Shown: piece after piece, positions 6,968-14,900 of the stretch | How positions within the stretch are numbered: position 1 is the stretch's first letter | How the letters are laid out: the number at the start of each line of letters is the position of its first letter | Virus record (IMG/VR): IMGVR_UViG_3300031975_000540 | Span: 1 to 40,586 of that record | Length of the DNA stretch: 40,586 nucleotides | Direction: 5' to 3' (one strand) | From: a virus | Notes under the pieces: generated by a model | Told to the model about the DNA's origin: nothing | The model's input: the letters and a program-made list of their open reading frames with translations, nothing else | Database searches by the model: none | Made by a program: the position numbers and the translations under genes

Positions 6968-7237
6968 TCTGATAATATTTCTTGCCATCTTCTCCCTCCT
7001 AATCCCTTCATGCTTGATTGCTGAGAATACCATCCGCTTAATCTCATCAGCATCTATGCCGAACTTCTCTACCAACTCGTTATGATTTTCGTTGGCAAAA
7101 AACTCTATCGCATCTATACGCTTGTCTTCATCTCTGGCAAACAAATCTAGTATCGCTCGGTTCAAGATTCGTCCCTCGACTGATCGATTGAAGTAACGAG
7201 TATTTCTGCCCTTGGATTCTCTTTGTCCAATCCCCAT
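6950..7237 (-). CDS. Small hypothetical helical protein
   Basis: 95 residues from an ATG with GGAAGG eight bases upstream, inside the 3' end of the RusA gene. A TTG at 7165, overlapping the RusA stop and preceded by GAGGGA, is a credible alternative start giving 71 residues (LNRAILDLFARDED). The charged helical core with AILDLFARDEDKRIDAIEFF resembles small phage proteins that sit beside RusA-type genes, but I cannot name a family. Its 3' end reaches into the palindrome cluster. Confidence 0.55.
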   Translation of the reverse strand: MGIGQRESKGRNTRYFNRSVEGRILNRAILDLFARDEDKRIDAIEFFANENHNELVEKFGIDADEIKRMVFSAIKHEGIRREKMARNIIRHLVGY

Positions 7238-7536
7238 TCGATCACCTTCCGTCTAACCTGTCTGTCGTTCTTGTAAATAAACCCTTGCATGCAATCCAGA
7301 ATGACGCTCTCGTCAAGATCTGGTCTCCGCGAGGAGTAATAAATTTTAATCGTTGCCTCAAGGTCACCCTCTAACATTGAGTTACCCATCTGTGGGCATT
7401 GTTCTTCGAAACTTTTCACATAAGCCAACGCCTTTGCGCTCTTGATAAAGGCCGGCCTGCCCTTGATGGTTACTAGTCTGCGACTGTTTGCTTTGCTCGC
7501 CGGCTCTCCGTTGATGATAAAAAAAATACTTGTCAT
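7162..7536 (-). CDS. rusA: RusA-family Holliday junction resolvase
   Basis: 124 residues, close to the usual length of about 120. The family signature is complete: KANSRR near residue 15-20, RPDLDE with Asp 73 and Asp 75, and YKNDRQV with Asp 91. These correspond to the three metal-binding aspartates of RusA (70, 72 and 91 in the E. coli protein). The enzyme is a dimer that cleaves four-way junctions symmetrically to resolve recombination and replication intermediates before packaging. It is the first gene of the leftward early block, directly downstream of the promoter at 7551-7578. Confidence 0.9.
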   Translation of the reverse strand: MTSIFFIINGEPASKANSRRLVTIKGRPAFIKSAKALAYVKSFEEQCPQMGNSMLEGDLEATIKIYYSSRRPDLDESVILDCMQGFIYKNDRQVRRKVIEWGLDKENPRAEILVTSIDQSRDES

Positions 7537-7550
7537 GCTACAGAAAATAC

Positions 7551-7578
7551 CTTATATTCGATTGTCCTTGAGTGACAG
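7551..7578 (-). promoter_or_regulatory. Sigma70-like promoter for the leftward early block
   Basis: On the minus strand, CTGTCA (-35, bases 7573-7578) is followed after 16 bp by TATAAG (-10, bases 7551-7556), with the RusA ATG about 15 bp beyond the -10. The -35 matches the consensus at four of six bases and the -10 at five of six. The inverted repeat at 7561-7584 covers the -35 and the spacer, so a bound repressor would block it. Confidence 0.45.
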
Positions 7579-7584
7579 GACAAT
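7561..7584. promoter_or_regulatory. Operator-like inverted repeat in the divergent control region
   Basis: ATTGTCCT (7561-7568) and AGGACAAT (7577-7584) are a perfect 8-bp inverted repeat separated by 8 bp. Centre-to-centre spacing is about 1.5 helical turns. The repeat lies between divergent genes, over the putative leftward promoter, and contains the ribosome-binding AGGA of the short rightward ORF at 7587. This geometry suits a dimeric repressor or activator. No obvious repressor gene is in the window. Confidence 0.45.
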
Positions 7585-7586
7585 AC

Positions 7587-7757
7587 ATGATGAGCAAAAT
7601 AAGTCAATGGTTGATTGACAAAGAAGAGAAAGGAATTAGTTATTATGACGAAAGACAGCGAAGATATATTGATCGAGCGAGTACCTCTGCCAGAGGTTCG
7701 CAAGAGCGAGAAGTTAGAGCCAAAAATTTTAGACGCAATCATGAATCTAGAACCTGA
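7587..7757 (+). CDS. Possible small protein overlapping the next gene
   Basis: 56 residues beginning MMSKISQWLIDKEEKG, with AGGA six bases before the ATG. The N-terminal third looks like a genuine small phage protein. The rest lies in the +1-shifted frame of the better-supported gene at 7645 and is very Arg-rich, as expected of a shadow frame. It may be a true overlapping gene, a leader peptide coupling translation, or a decayed gene overrun by its neighbour. Confidence 0.3.
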   Translation: MMSKISQWLIDKEEKGISYYDERQRRYIDRASTSARGSQEREVRAKNFRRNHESRT

Positions 7758-7950
7758 AGAAAGCTTTTTCATTAAGACCGATGATGAGGATCATCTCATC
7801 CGAAAGATTAGCACGCTCAGGCAACGGGTGCATCGAATCCAGTTAGATAATCCGGATAAAAGATTCACGGTCAGGAAAAGAAGAGAGGCCGACAAGGGCA
7901 ATGGAATAAGAATTTACAGGTTGCCAAATGAAAATAACGAACCAGCATAA
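7645..7950 (+). CDS. Small hypothetical early protein
   Basis: 101 residues starting MTKDSEDILIERVPL at an ATG preceded by AAAGGA. A TTG at 7615 is rejected as it lacks a comparable site. An acidic N-terminal half is followed by a basic C-terminal half (LRQRVHRIQLDN, then RKRREADKG), which could bind nucleic acid. It is the first well-supported gene of the rightward block and overlaps the nuclease gene by 23 bp. I do not recognise the family. Confidence 0.65.
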   Translation: MTKDSEDILIERVPLPEVRKSEKLEPKILDAIMNLEPEESFFIKTDDEDHLIRKISTLRQRVHRIQLDNPDKRFTVRKRREADKGNGIRIYRLPNENNEPA

Positions 7951-8818
7951 TCTGCCAGAGGTTGTCTTTAACGCTCTGACCTTTAGTGACTACACTAAGG
8001 GAGACAGTTTGCTGTCAGTCACTCAGCTAATTGACAGCCCAAGAGTAAGCCAGTTACAACGTCAACATGACGATGAGATTGAGCAGGATGCTGTTGACTT
8101 TCTTTGGTCACGATTCGGCACTTCAGTTCATCAAATGTTCGAGGCCGCTGTGCATGGCGCAGACTGTATCTCGGAAGAAAGGTTATTCGCAGAAGTAAAC
8201 GGCTGGAAGATTAGCGGGGCGATTGATCTGCAACACCTGACGCACGATGGAGTAATCGTTAGCGATTACAAAGTCACAAGCGTTTGGTCAGTGATCAACG
8301 ACAAGCAGGAGTGGCACAAACAGTTAAACTGTTACGCTTGGATGGTACGTCACGCTAAACAATTACCTGTCAAACAGTTAAGGATTATTGCAATCCTCCG
8401 TGATTGGTCTAGGCGAAAAGCTGAAGAGGGTGGAAACTATCCAGACTCACCAATCAAAATGATCACAATACCTATGTGGTCAGAATCAGATCAGGACAAT
8501 TACGTTCAAGAGCGAGTTGCCCTACATCAAGAAGCAGACTTTGAATTTGCAACAGGAGGCGAGCTTCCCAAGTGTGACGCTCATGAGCGGTGGGATAAGC
8601 CAACAGTCTTTGCGGTTCAAAAGAAAGGGAGAGTCAGAGCAATCAAGCTGCACACCGTCGAAAACGATGCGGTTGCTCATGCAGAATCCCTTGGTGCTGG
8701 ACACTTTGTGGATAAGCGAACCGGCGAAAGCACCCGCTGTTTGCAAAACTGGTGTCGAGTCAACGAGTGGTGCGAACAATGGAAGGAAAGTAAACGTGAA
8801 AAAGCGAATCAAAAGTAA
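7928..8818 (+). CDS. Cas4/RecB-like PD-(D/E)XK nuclease with a likely Fe-S cluster
   Basis: 296 residues. The core shows a helix His (GTSVHQM, His 68), GAID (Asp 100), DYKVT (Asp 113 and Lys 115) and QLNCYA (132-137), the ordered motifs of RecB/Cas4-type PD-(D/E)XK nucleases. Four cysteines, one at 216 and three near the C terminus (271, 276, 282), have a spacing like the Fe-S ligands of Cas4 and AddB nucleases. Such enzymes resect DNA ends to give single strands for an annealing protein. Here one is encoded downstream, so the likely job is recombination-dependent replication. There is no adjacent CRISPR array or Cas1, so a spacer-acquisition role is not suggested. Confidence 0.8.
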   Translation: MKITNQHNLPEVVFNALTFSDYTKGDSLLSVTQLIDSPRVSQLQRQHDDEIEQDAVDFLWSRFGTSVHQMFEAAVHGADCISEERLFAEVNGWKISGAIDLQHLTHDGVIVSDYKVTSVWSVINDKQEWHKQLNCYAWMVRHAKQLPVKQLRIIAILRDWSRRKAEEGGNYPDSPIKMITIPMWSESDQDNYVQERVALHQEADFEFATGGELPKCDAHERWDKPTVFAVQKKGRVRAIKLHTVENDAVAHAESLGAGHFVDKRTGESTRCLQNWCRVNEWCEQWKESKREKANQK

Positions 8819-9179
8819 AGGCCCAATCTCAACTCAAGAGGATGTCGATGCTCATCGTGAGCTTGGAAGGATGCAGCTTGAAGAGCAATTGTACGAGCCG
8901 AAAGAAGAGATTGAAGGGGTAGATACCAAGGAGCTAGAGAGTCAGAGACAAAGGCTACTCAAAGGTCTGGGCAAACTACAGATCAATCACATGATGTTAA
9001 TTCGCGGCAGCGACAGGCCCGTATTTTACAAATGGAAAAGTCAACATCCTCGGATGAAGTTTGTCACCAAGACTGCAGGAATCCCTGTTGTGGTTAATGC
9101 AATTATGAAGCTTGATACATTGAAGATGCCCAAGCCAACTCACAAAGATACCTTCGTTATAGTGAAGAGGATTGCATGA
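8796..9179 (+). CDS. Hypothetical protein with charged N-terminal half
   Basis: 127 residues from a GTG (MKKRIKSKG) with GGAAGG about nine bases upstream. A longer reading from 8517 would lie inside the nuclease gene and is rejected. The N-terminal half is highly charged and helical (SQRQRLLKGLGKL). The C-terminal half is a short beta-rich domain (PVFYKWKSQHP). No family is recognised. It overlaps the nuclease stop by 23 bp and the next start in ATGA, so it belongs to the recombination operon. Confidence 0.6.
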   Translation: MKKRIKSKGPISTQEDVDAHRELGRMQLEEQLYEPKEEIEGVDTKELESQRQRLLKGLGKLQINHMMLIRGSDRPVFYKWKSQHPRMKFVTKTAGIPVVVNAIMKLDTLKMPKPTHKDTFVIVKRIA

Positions 9180-9457
9180 TAACTGATGACGATTTTTACA
9201 GGAAGATGATAGGTCTTTGGCAGCTAACAAAGATACCTATGCTGAAAGCATCTGTCGCTGGAGATCAAATAGGATTTACATGGCAACATGGATTCGCTGA
9301 AAGACCAACAGTCTCTCTGCCAATCAGCATGTTCGCAAAACTAGAACCTGTCGAGCTGATGGAAATTGTCGAGAACGCTATATACGAACGGCATGGTATT
9401 TATGCCAAGCAATGGCGCAATGATTTCCGTGGCTTTTCAAAAAACCCATTAACCTAA
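9176..9457 (+). CDS. Small hypothetical protein
   Basis: 93 residues, predicted soluble, with an internal segment GFTWQHGFAERPTVSLP and a helical stretch near VELMEIVENAIYERHG. The ATG overlaps the previous stop (ATGA). There are no cysteine pairs or catalytic patterns I recognise. Position within the recombination operon suggests an accessory role there. Confidence 0.6.
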   Translation: MITDDDFYRKMIGLWQLTKIPMLKASVAGDQIGFTWQHGFAERPTVSLPISMFAKLEPVELMEIVENAIYERHGIYAKQWRNDFRGFSKNPLT

Positions 9458-9466
9458 GGGGTATTT

Positions 9467-10171
9467 ATGCCGACTTATAAAGAAGTCTGGGAGAATTTGA
9501 GAGCAGTCAACTGTTCCAACAACATCCAAAAAAAGAATGGGCTTAGCTATCTGAGCTGGACTTGGGCATGGTCTGCCATCATGGAGGAATATCCAGAGGC
9601 TACCTATCGCTTTCTAGACAACGAGATACACGGAGATGGCACCGTAACTGTTCACTGCACAATAAGTATTGGTGAGCTAGAGAGAACGATGTGGCTGCCT
9701 GTCATGTCTGGGTTCAAGAATGCGGCAGTCTCAAATCCTAGCGCAAGAGACATTGGTGACTCAAAGATGAGGTGCCTAGTTAAGTGCATGGCAATGTTTG
9801 GGCTTGGTCATTACATCTATGCAGGAGAAGACTTGCCGCCAGACAGCAACGTAAATCCTGATCCAGTCAAGAAAAAGGCTGTGAAGGAAGTGATAGATCA
9901 GGATCAGAACGTCAAGACTGAGACGCTTGATGAAGCTGTTGAGCAAGCTATGGAAGGAGCTATGTCTGAGAAGGATGCTCAGGGATACATCAATCTCACA
10001 CTTGGTTTTGCCAATGAAACTAAAACCGTTGCAGGACTCAAGTCTTTGCACACCGAAAACAAAAAGGTCTTGGACGGTATCAAGGCATCTCATCCAGAGA
10101 TCTACAAAGATTATGTTGCGAAGTTCAAAGCGCGACGAGCAGAAGTTCAAACAATAGAGGAAGGAAAATGA
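9467..10171 (+). CDS. Sak3-type (DUF1071-like) single-strand annealing protein
   Basis: 234 residues, with AAGGGG before the ATG. The N-terminal two thirds carry the DUF1071 pattern: YLSWTWAW near residue 28, DIGDSKMRCLVKCMAMFGLG near 102-121, and YAGEDLP just after. This is one of the phage single-strand annealing protein families (Sak3 group), functionally like lambda Bet or Rad52. The C-terminal third is a charged helical tail, often the partner-binding part. Neighbours support the role: an end-resecting nuclease upstream, then an SSB-like and a NinB-like protein downstream in overlapping frames. Confidence 0.78.
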   Translation: MPTYKEVWENLRAVNCSNNIQKKNGLSYLSWTWAWSAIMEEYPEATYRFLDNEIHGDGTVTVHCTISIGELERTMWLPVMSGFKNAAVSNPSARDIGDSKMRCLVKCMAMFGLGHYIYAGEDLPPDSNVNPDPVKKKAVKEVIDQDQNVKTETLDEAVEQAMEGAMSEKDAQGYINLTLGFANETKTVAGLKSLHTENKKVLDGIKASHPEIYKDYVAKFKARRAEVQTIEEGK

Positions 10172-10491
10172 GCAATAGTAACGTAGCGAAGGGCGAAGCA
10201 TTCTACCTGAACAACAACTCACGGAAGAATGCAGACAACCATCCAGACTTTGTCGGCAAGTTGATGATCACTCAAGATCAGCTGCAAGCCTTGATCACTA
10301 TTCACGAACAGGCTCGTGAGCAAAATCGACAACCCATTTTACAAGTTGATGTTAGCGGGTGGAAAGGGAAGAGCAAGAATGACGGAACACCTTATCTATA
10401 CTGCAAGCATGAGGTTTATTCTGGGCCACGAAAAGACCCTTCTCAGAGATCAGCACCTCGTCCCGCAACATCGGATGACGACTGGTTATGA
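10168..10491 (+). CDS. SSB-like protein with acidic C-terminal tip
   Basis: 107 residues. The N-terminal 90 are beta-rich with the segments HPDFVGKLMI, PILQVDVSGWKGK and YLYCKHEVY, compatible with a small OB-like fold. A Pro/Ser-rich linker leads to the tip SDDDWL, the acidic-aromatic tail by which SSB proteins recruit replication partners. This makes a ssDNA-binding function the best guess, although the fold cannot be confirmed from sequence alone. It overlaps both neighbours in ATGA, between the annealing protein and the NinB-like protein. The primase-helicase of this phage also ends in DDDWI. Confidence 0.6.
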   Translation: MSNSNVAKGEAFYLNNNSRKNADNHPDFVGKLMITQDQLQALITIHEQAREQNRQPILQVDVSGWKGKSKNDGTPYLYCKHEVYSGPRKDPSQRSAPRPATSDDDWL

Positions 10492-10922
10492 TTGAGTACC
10501 ACATACATCCTCTAAGTCACGACGAAGTCATGGATCTTATGAGATTGCTGGCAAAGATCGATGACACAAGGATGGATGAGGTTACGCATTTGGTAAAGAA
10601 TGCTGATCTGGGCGTGAAAATTATTGTCGATAAGACTAAGAAGAAGCGCACTCGTCAGCAGGAAAACTACTACCACAAGTGGGTCACTGAGTTCGGTAAG
10701 TTCTGTGGCATGACTCACGACGAGATGCATGAGGAAATGTTATGCCGAGCCTATGGTTCAGAAGAAGTAAACACTAGGCTTGGATTCAAACGCAGACCGT
10801 TGAAAAGATCTAGCCAAGCTAATAGAGCCAAGTACGCAGAGCTTATCGACACATTAATTATCACGGCTGCAGAACTAGGGTTTGCAGTTCCAGAACCAAA
10901 AGGGGATGACGATGAAAGATAA
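10488..10922 (+). CDS. NinB/Orf-like recombination protein
   Basis: 144 residues. KKKRTRQQENYYHKW near 51-65 and PLKRSSQANRAKYAELI near 103-119 resemble the NinB (lambda Orf) family, which binds ssDNA and helps load recombinases in place of RecFOR. The C terminus is acidic (GDDDER). The coupled ATGA start and its place after the annealing and SSB-like genes fit. A RusA-type enzyme elsewhere in the window parallels lambdoid nin regions, where such proteins occur together. Confidence 0.65.
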   Translation: MIEYHIHPLSHDEVMDLMRLLAKIDDTRMDEVTHLVKNADLGVKIIVDKTKKKRTRQQENYYHKWVTEFGKFCGMTHDEMHEEMLCRAYGSEEVNTRLGFKRRPLKRSSQANRAKYAELIDTLIITAAELGFAVPEPKGDDDER

Positions 10923-11004
10923 ACTGAACAAAGTAGAGTGGACAGGATGGGCAATGGTTACTGCATTCTGTTTGGGTTTAATTTTTGGCGCAATAATAGC
11001 GTAA
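10912..11004 (+). CDS. Very small membrane protein
   Basis: 30 residues: a charged start (MKDKLNKVEWTG), then one hydrophobic segment (WAMVTAFCLGLIFGAIIA) to the C terminus. The ATG lies 11 bp inside the end of the previous gene, and its stop overlaps the next start (TAATG). The coupling on both sides and the clean membrane helix support a real gene. Role unknown; candidates are a membrane tether or an early inhibitor. Confidence 0.55.
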   Translation: MKDKLNKVEWTGWAMVTAFCLGLIFGAIIA

Positions 11005-11363
11005 TGGAAACCAGACAAGAGGAGATGCGGGATCAGGTTGCTGCTTTTCATAGGCAGCATCCTGAAGTCTGGCGCTTGTTTTGTGGGTTTACATTTGAAA
11101 TGATTCATCGAGGGTACAAGAATTATTCAGTCAATGCTGTGTTTGAAAGGATACGGTGGGAGATTGACTCAGGTGGAGACGGAACGAACAGCTTCAAGCT
11201 TAACAATAACTACAGAGCTTTTTATTCCAGAAGATTTATGAACATGTATCCAGAGTACAATGGATTCTTTAGGACGAGGCAACAACCATCCGAGGACAGA
11301 TCAGCAACCAATCTCCCAGAATTAACGCCTAAAGATTATGAGTATCAAAATGCTAATGGGTAA
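11004..11363 (+). CDS. Conserved-looking phage hypothetical protein
   Basis: 119 residues from the ATG at 11004 (METRQEEMRD), which overlaps the stop of the 30-residue gene. The longer reading from 10938 is rejected because it runs through that gene. The pattern FHRQHPEVWRLF, then RIRWEID, then FKLNNNYRAFYSRRFMNMYPEY is shared with a family of small phage proteins of unknown function found among replication and regulatory genes. It may bind nucleic acid. Confidence 0.65.
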   Translation: METRQEEMRDQVAAFHRQHPEVWRLFCGFTFEMIHRGYKNYSVNAVFERIRWEIDSGGDGTNSFKLNNNYRAFYSRRFMNMYPEYNGFFRTRQQPSEDRSATNLPELTPKDYEYQNANG

Positions 11364-11368
11364 ACGAC

Positions 11369-11527
11369 ATGGACACAGCAGGGTTCGTATTGTTTGGAAC
11401 AGCGTGGTGGGTGGCTAAAACTTTTGGAGCTGAATACGCAGCAGCTTACTATGTGTTTGGTATTTGCTGTGTAATATTCTTGTGGAAAAGGATGATTGAT
11501 GGACAAGAAGACAATGGTCATTATTGA
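11369..11527 (+). CDS. Very small membrane protein
   Basis: 52 residues starting MDTAGFVLFGTAWW. A hydrophobic helix at about residues 28-39 (YVFGICCVIFLW) follows an aromatic, Ala-rich first half, and the C-terminal tail is charged. It starts 5 bp after the previous stop and overlaps the next ORF in another frame by 29 bp. Function is unknown. Confidence 0.5.
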   Translation: MDTAGFVLFGTAWWVAKTFGAEYAAAYYVFGICCVIFLWKRMIDGQEDNGHY

Positions 11528-11648
11528 CCAAGATGAAGTGGATGAAGCGATCAACATGCTTGACCGGATCTACACTGAGCTGAGAGGTATCAACGAGAGC
11601 TTTGCCAAGATTGTTGATATGGTAGAGGAAGAGCGAGGTAAGGATTGA
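11499..11648 (+). CDS. Small acidic helical protein
   Basis: 49 residues, MDKKTMVIIDQDEVDEAINM followed by a long acidic helix with heptad-like hydrophobic spacing (LDRIYTELRGINESFAKIVDMV). The ATG is inside the end of the previous membrane-protein gene, and its stop overlaps the TTG start of the next gene (TTGA). It is probably a small coiled-coil dimer. No known family. Confidence 0.5.
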   Translation: MDKKTMVIIDQDEVDEAINMLDRIYTELRGINESFAKIVDMVEEERGKD

Positions 11649-11947
11649 AGACTTCAAAGATAAGGAAATCAGCGAAAGGCAAGATGTGTAGCCTGCAGAT
11701 TTACCCTTACTGCAACAACAACACAGAGACTACTGTCTTAGCTCACTTGCCAAGCATGGCAAAAGGAATGTCCATTAAGTCGCCAGATTATCTTGCAGTG
11801 TATGCTTGCTCAAGCTGCCATGATCTTATCGATGGCAGAATGCATGTAACAAACATAAGCAAAGAAGAGCTACTTCGCTGTCAGATGAGGGGCTTAGAAA
11901 GAACGTGGGGCCAATTGATTACTGAAGGACTAATAAATATTACTTAG
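11645..11947 (+). CDS. DUF1364-like HNH-type nuclease
   Basis: 100 residues from a TTG that overlaps the previous stop, with GAGGTAAGGA upstream. Cys 15 and Cys 23 (CSLQIYPYC), His 34 (LAHL) and the late cluster CSSCHDLIDG (Cys 55, Cys 58, His 59) match the DUF1364 pattern, a zinc-bound HNH-like fold of lambdoid nin regions. It may nick or cut DNA in recombination or replication. It is the last gene of the rightward block. Its stop codon lies inside the end of the convergent polyvalent-protein gene, with no terminator between. Confidence 0.75.
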   Translation: MKTSKIRKSAKGKMCSLQIYPYCNNNTETTVLAHLPSMAKGMSIKSPDYLAVYACSSCHDLIDGRMHVTNISKEELLRCQMRGLERTWGQLITEGLINIT

Positions 11948-14900
11948 TCCTGCCCACCTTGTAGTCATAAGCTTTGTTAAACCTGTTGTATATCGAGTTC
12001 ATCTTATCGTAAATTTCTTCTTCAGCCTTTCCATACTTTAGTGCGTTTGCTGGAGATCTAGCTGCCAATTCTTTTAGCTTATTACGTTGTTGCCTTAAAG
12101 ATCTTAATTGTTTTTCTGCGATCTCAAGATCTCTTAGCGTCCTCAAGTAATCAGCGTTGCTCCTTCTGTACGCTAATCTTTCTGATCCTTTTAACGCTTC
12201 AAGTCTAGCTTCTTTTTGTTCAAGCTTAACCTTCCTCTCATAAAAGTCTGACATGCTTGCTCTTTCATTAGGCTCGCCTTTTATTCTTCTGATGAAAGGC
12301 ATCTCTCTAACTTCTAAGTCCTCTCCCTTTTGCCACTTTTCAATAGCATTAAGATTTCTTGTGAAAAAACTTCCAGCTCCACCAAACATAAACTCTGCTA
12401 AATGTTCTAAAACATCCGGAGAAATATCTACAGCTCCGGGTTCTTGTTCATTTCCACCTGTCAATGAGTTTGCAAGATTGGCCATCCATCTGAACGGAGT
12501 CTTTGTTGTTGACATAGACAGTTGAGATTCTGGAACCTGAGTCCCTGTCGGAAAATTTTCTCGATATATAGGAGAGCCAAAGAAGTTTTCATTCTTAGCT
12601 ATTTCTACAAATGGCTGCGTAATTGTTGGCGCAGGAGATGAAAATTCTACCGGAGAAAATGAACCTAAGAAGGCGCTGGTTATATTTGACGTTGCCTTCA
12701 TTGGTGACATGTGACCGTTGCTCATCTCGAAAACATTCTGCCCAAGAACATGGAAAACGTTGTACCCATACGGCAGCGGTATAGTGTAGTAATCCTTGCC
12801 GTCTTCGGCCATAACAACGATGTTTCTTTCTTTGATGTAGTTTGGAATCTCTGAGTAATAAGACCTTCCGGTCTCTGGGTTCTCTTCGCTTTCTTCTTCT
12901 GCTCTTAATGCAGACAGAGCACCAAACATAATCAAGGATGTAACAGCACCCTGTTTAACTCGACTAGCCTCAGGACTAAACGGATTCATCTTAGGCCCGA
13001 ACAACCCTCTTGCAAAATTTGCAGTGCCTTGAACGCTAGCATTGAAGAATAAATATATAGCGTTGATCAAGTCTCCAGCGTTACCTTTACGGTTAAAGTT
13101 AATCGTTAAGTTCTTAGCAAGAGAAGCTGCCTGAGCAACAGCCTCAGATCTAGGAACTCCTGCGTTAAGCAGCTCATCTCTTGAGGCTTTAAACGTAGAC
13201 AGTCGAACAGCATTCTCAACAGCAGCATTAGAGTCTTCAACAAACTGCATTACATTTTGAAATCTTCTTTGGAAGTTTCCTTTAAACGTTCCGTTAGCCA
13301 TTTCAATCATTGACTGAACTGTTTTGAATTGATCCTCTGGACTTCTAGAATGAAACCAATCTGCCTTGGCACCAGCTTCCATAAACTCTTTGAAGTCAGC
13401 CTGATCCTTAGGACTCATCCCAAAAAGATTACCTTTAAACGTGCCGTCTTTAGTGGAGTACCTTCTTGATCCTTTGTAAAACGTACCCATAGAAGGAATA
13501 ACATCTTTCAAAACTTTAGCTACAAGCTTTTGGTCTTTAGCCTTACCCATTGACATGTCTTGCTCGCCAAGGATGTTGAACACTGCTGTCTGAACATCGC
13601 GGGAGAAGTTGCCAATAACAAATTCAGGGTTGAGCGAGGTGTTAACCATAGAAAGGAATCGATTAACAACGCCAAACTTGCGGATAATATTGTCTGCAGT
13701 CCCGCCATCCATACCAAGTATGGCATCTCTTAATCTTTTATCTGCAAGCTCGACGTAAACTTGCTTACCATCTAGCTTAATGCCAATAAGATCTTGATCA
13801 AATCCGGGGCCAAGGTTGTCTCGCTTAAGCACAATCTTTTGTATGTAATCTTTCTTGTCTGCGCCCTTTGGTATTTCGTTGAATGCCTGACCTTGTAAGT
13901 CTTTATCATTGCCAACATAAGTAAATTTCTTTTCAAAGGCTCGCATGTACCTTGGATCTTCTGGAGAGATAACCCTCCAAAAATCTTCGTCAGGATTGTT
14001 GCGTATCAAATCGACTAGGCGCTCACCAAACTGCTTGTTCTTCACTCCTCTAGCCATTGCGCGTTCAGCATTTAATAAGACATGTCCCAAGGGGGATTGA
14101 GCCGCTGACTCTCTCCCCATCGCCCTGAGAAACTCTTTGCCCTTAGTGCTTATACTGCTTCCTATAATTGCAGTTTCAGCGTAATCATCTTCAATGTCTT
14201 TTCCTCTTAAGGGGGCATAATATTTGTAAGCCGTTCTGATTGCTTCAGCAGAATCGTTATCTAACAAGCCTCCTTCGACTGTGAATCCTATTGTGTCATT
14301 CACTATGGCATCGACATCTGCCGCAACGTCCATAAGGCGTTTAGCTCTAGCGTTACCTCCAGTCCAAGTTCCAGTAGCATCATCCCAGTCCATGTCATAA
14401 CGCTCTTTCATTTTGCGTTTAACAAAACTGTTAGTAAGGGTTTGACCTGTCTTAAGCTTTCCAGATCCGGGATTGATCTCGACATCTCTTTGATTGTCAC
14501 GGGCTGCAATTTTTTGATTGCGCTCTATGGCATGGCGAAGAATAAGAAACTCATCAACTTCATCCAGACTGTATCCTGAGTCAGCAATTTTCTTTGCTAA
14601 AGGTTTCTTTTTTTCCTCTTGGAAATTACGCATCTTGTTTCCAAGAATGCCGGCAATAGATTCTTCTCCGATATATGCAGACTCTTTTGCACTAAGGGGT
14701 TTCAACCCTAAGCTCTGTCTGTATTTGTTTATCTTTGCTTCGGCATCTTTAAGCCCAACGAGCTTGTCGGCAACCTGATAGATAAATTTGTCACCGAAAG
14801 AGTAGCCTTTTGTTTGAAGACTAAAAGGTTCGCCAAGTATTTCTTGATCAATAAGTGCTTCTTGCACCTCTGGAGAGTTATCCACAGAGTGCATAATAGT

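Noticed and set aside
7513-7536. Run of eight T near the start of RusA as a programmed frameshift site
   Set aside because: It lies at the very start of an intact gene with no overlapping long frame to shift into.
7928-8818. Part of a CRISPR-Cas locus because of Cas4-like motifs
   Set aside because: No repeat-spacer array, Cas1 or Cas2 nearby; the context is phage recombination.
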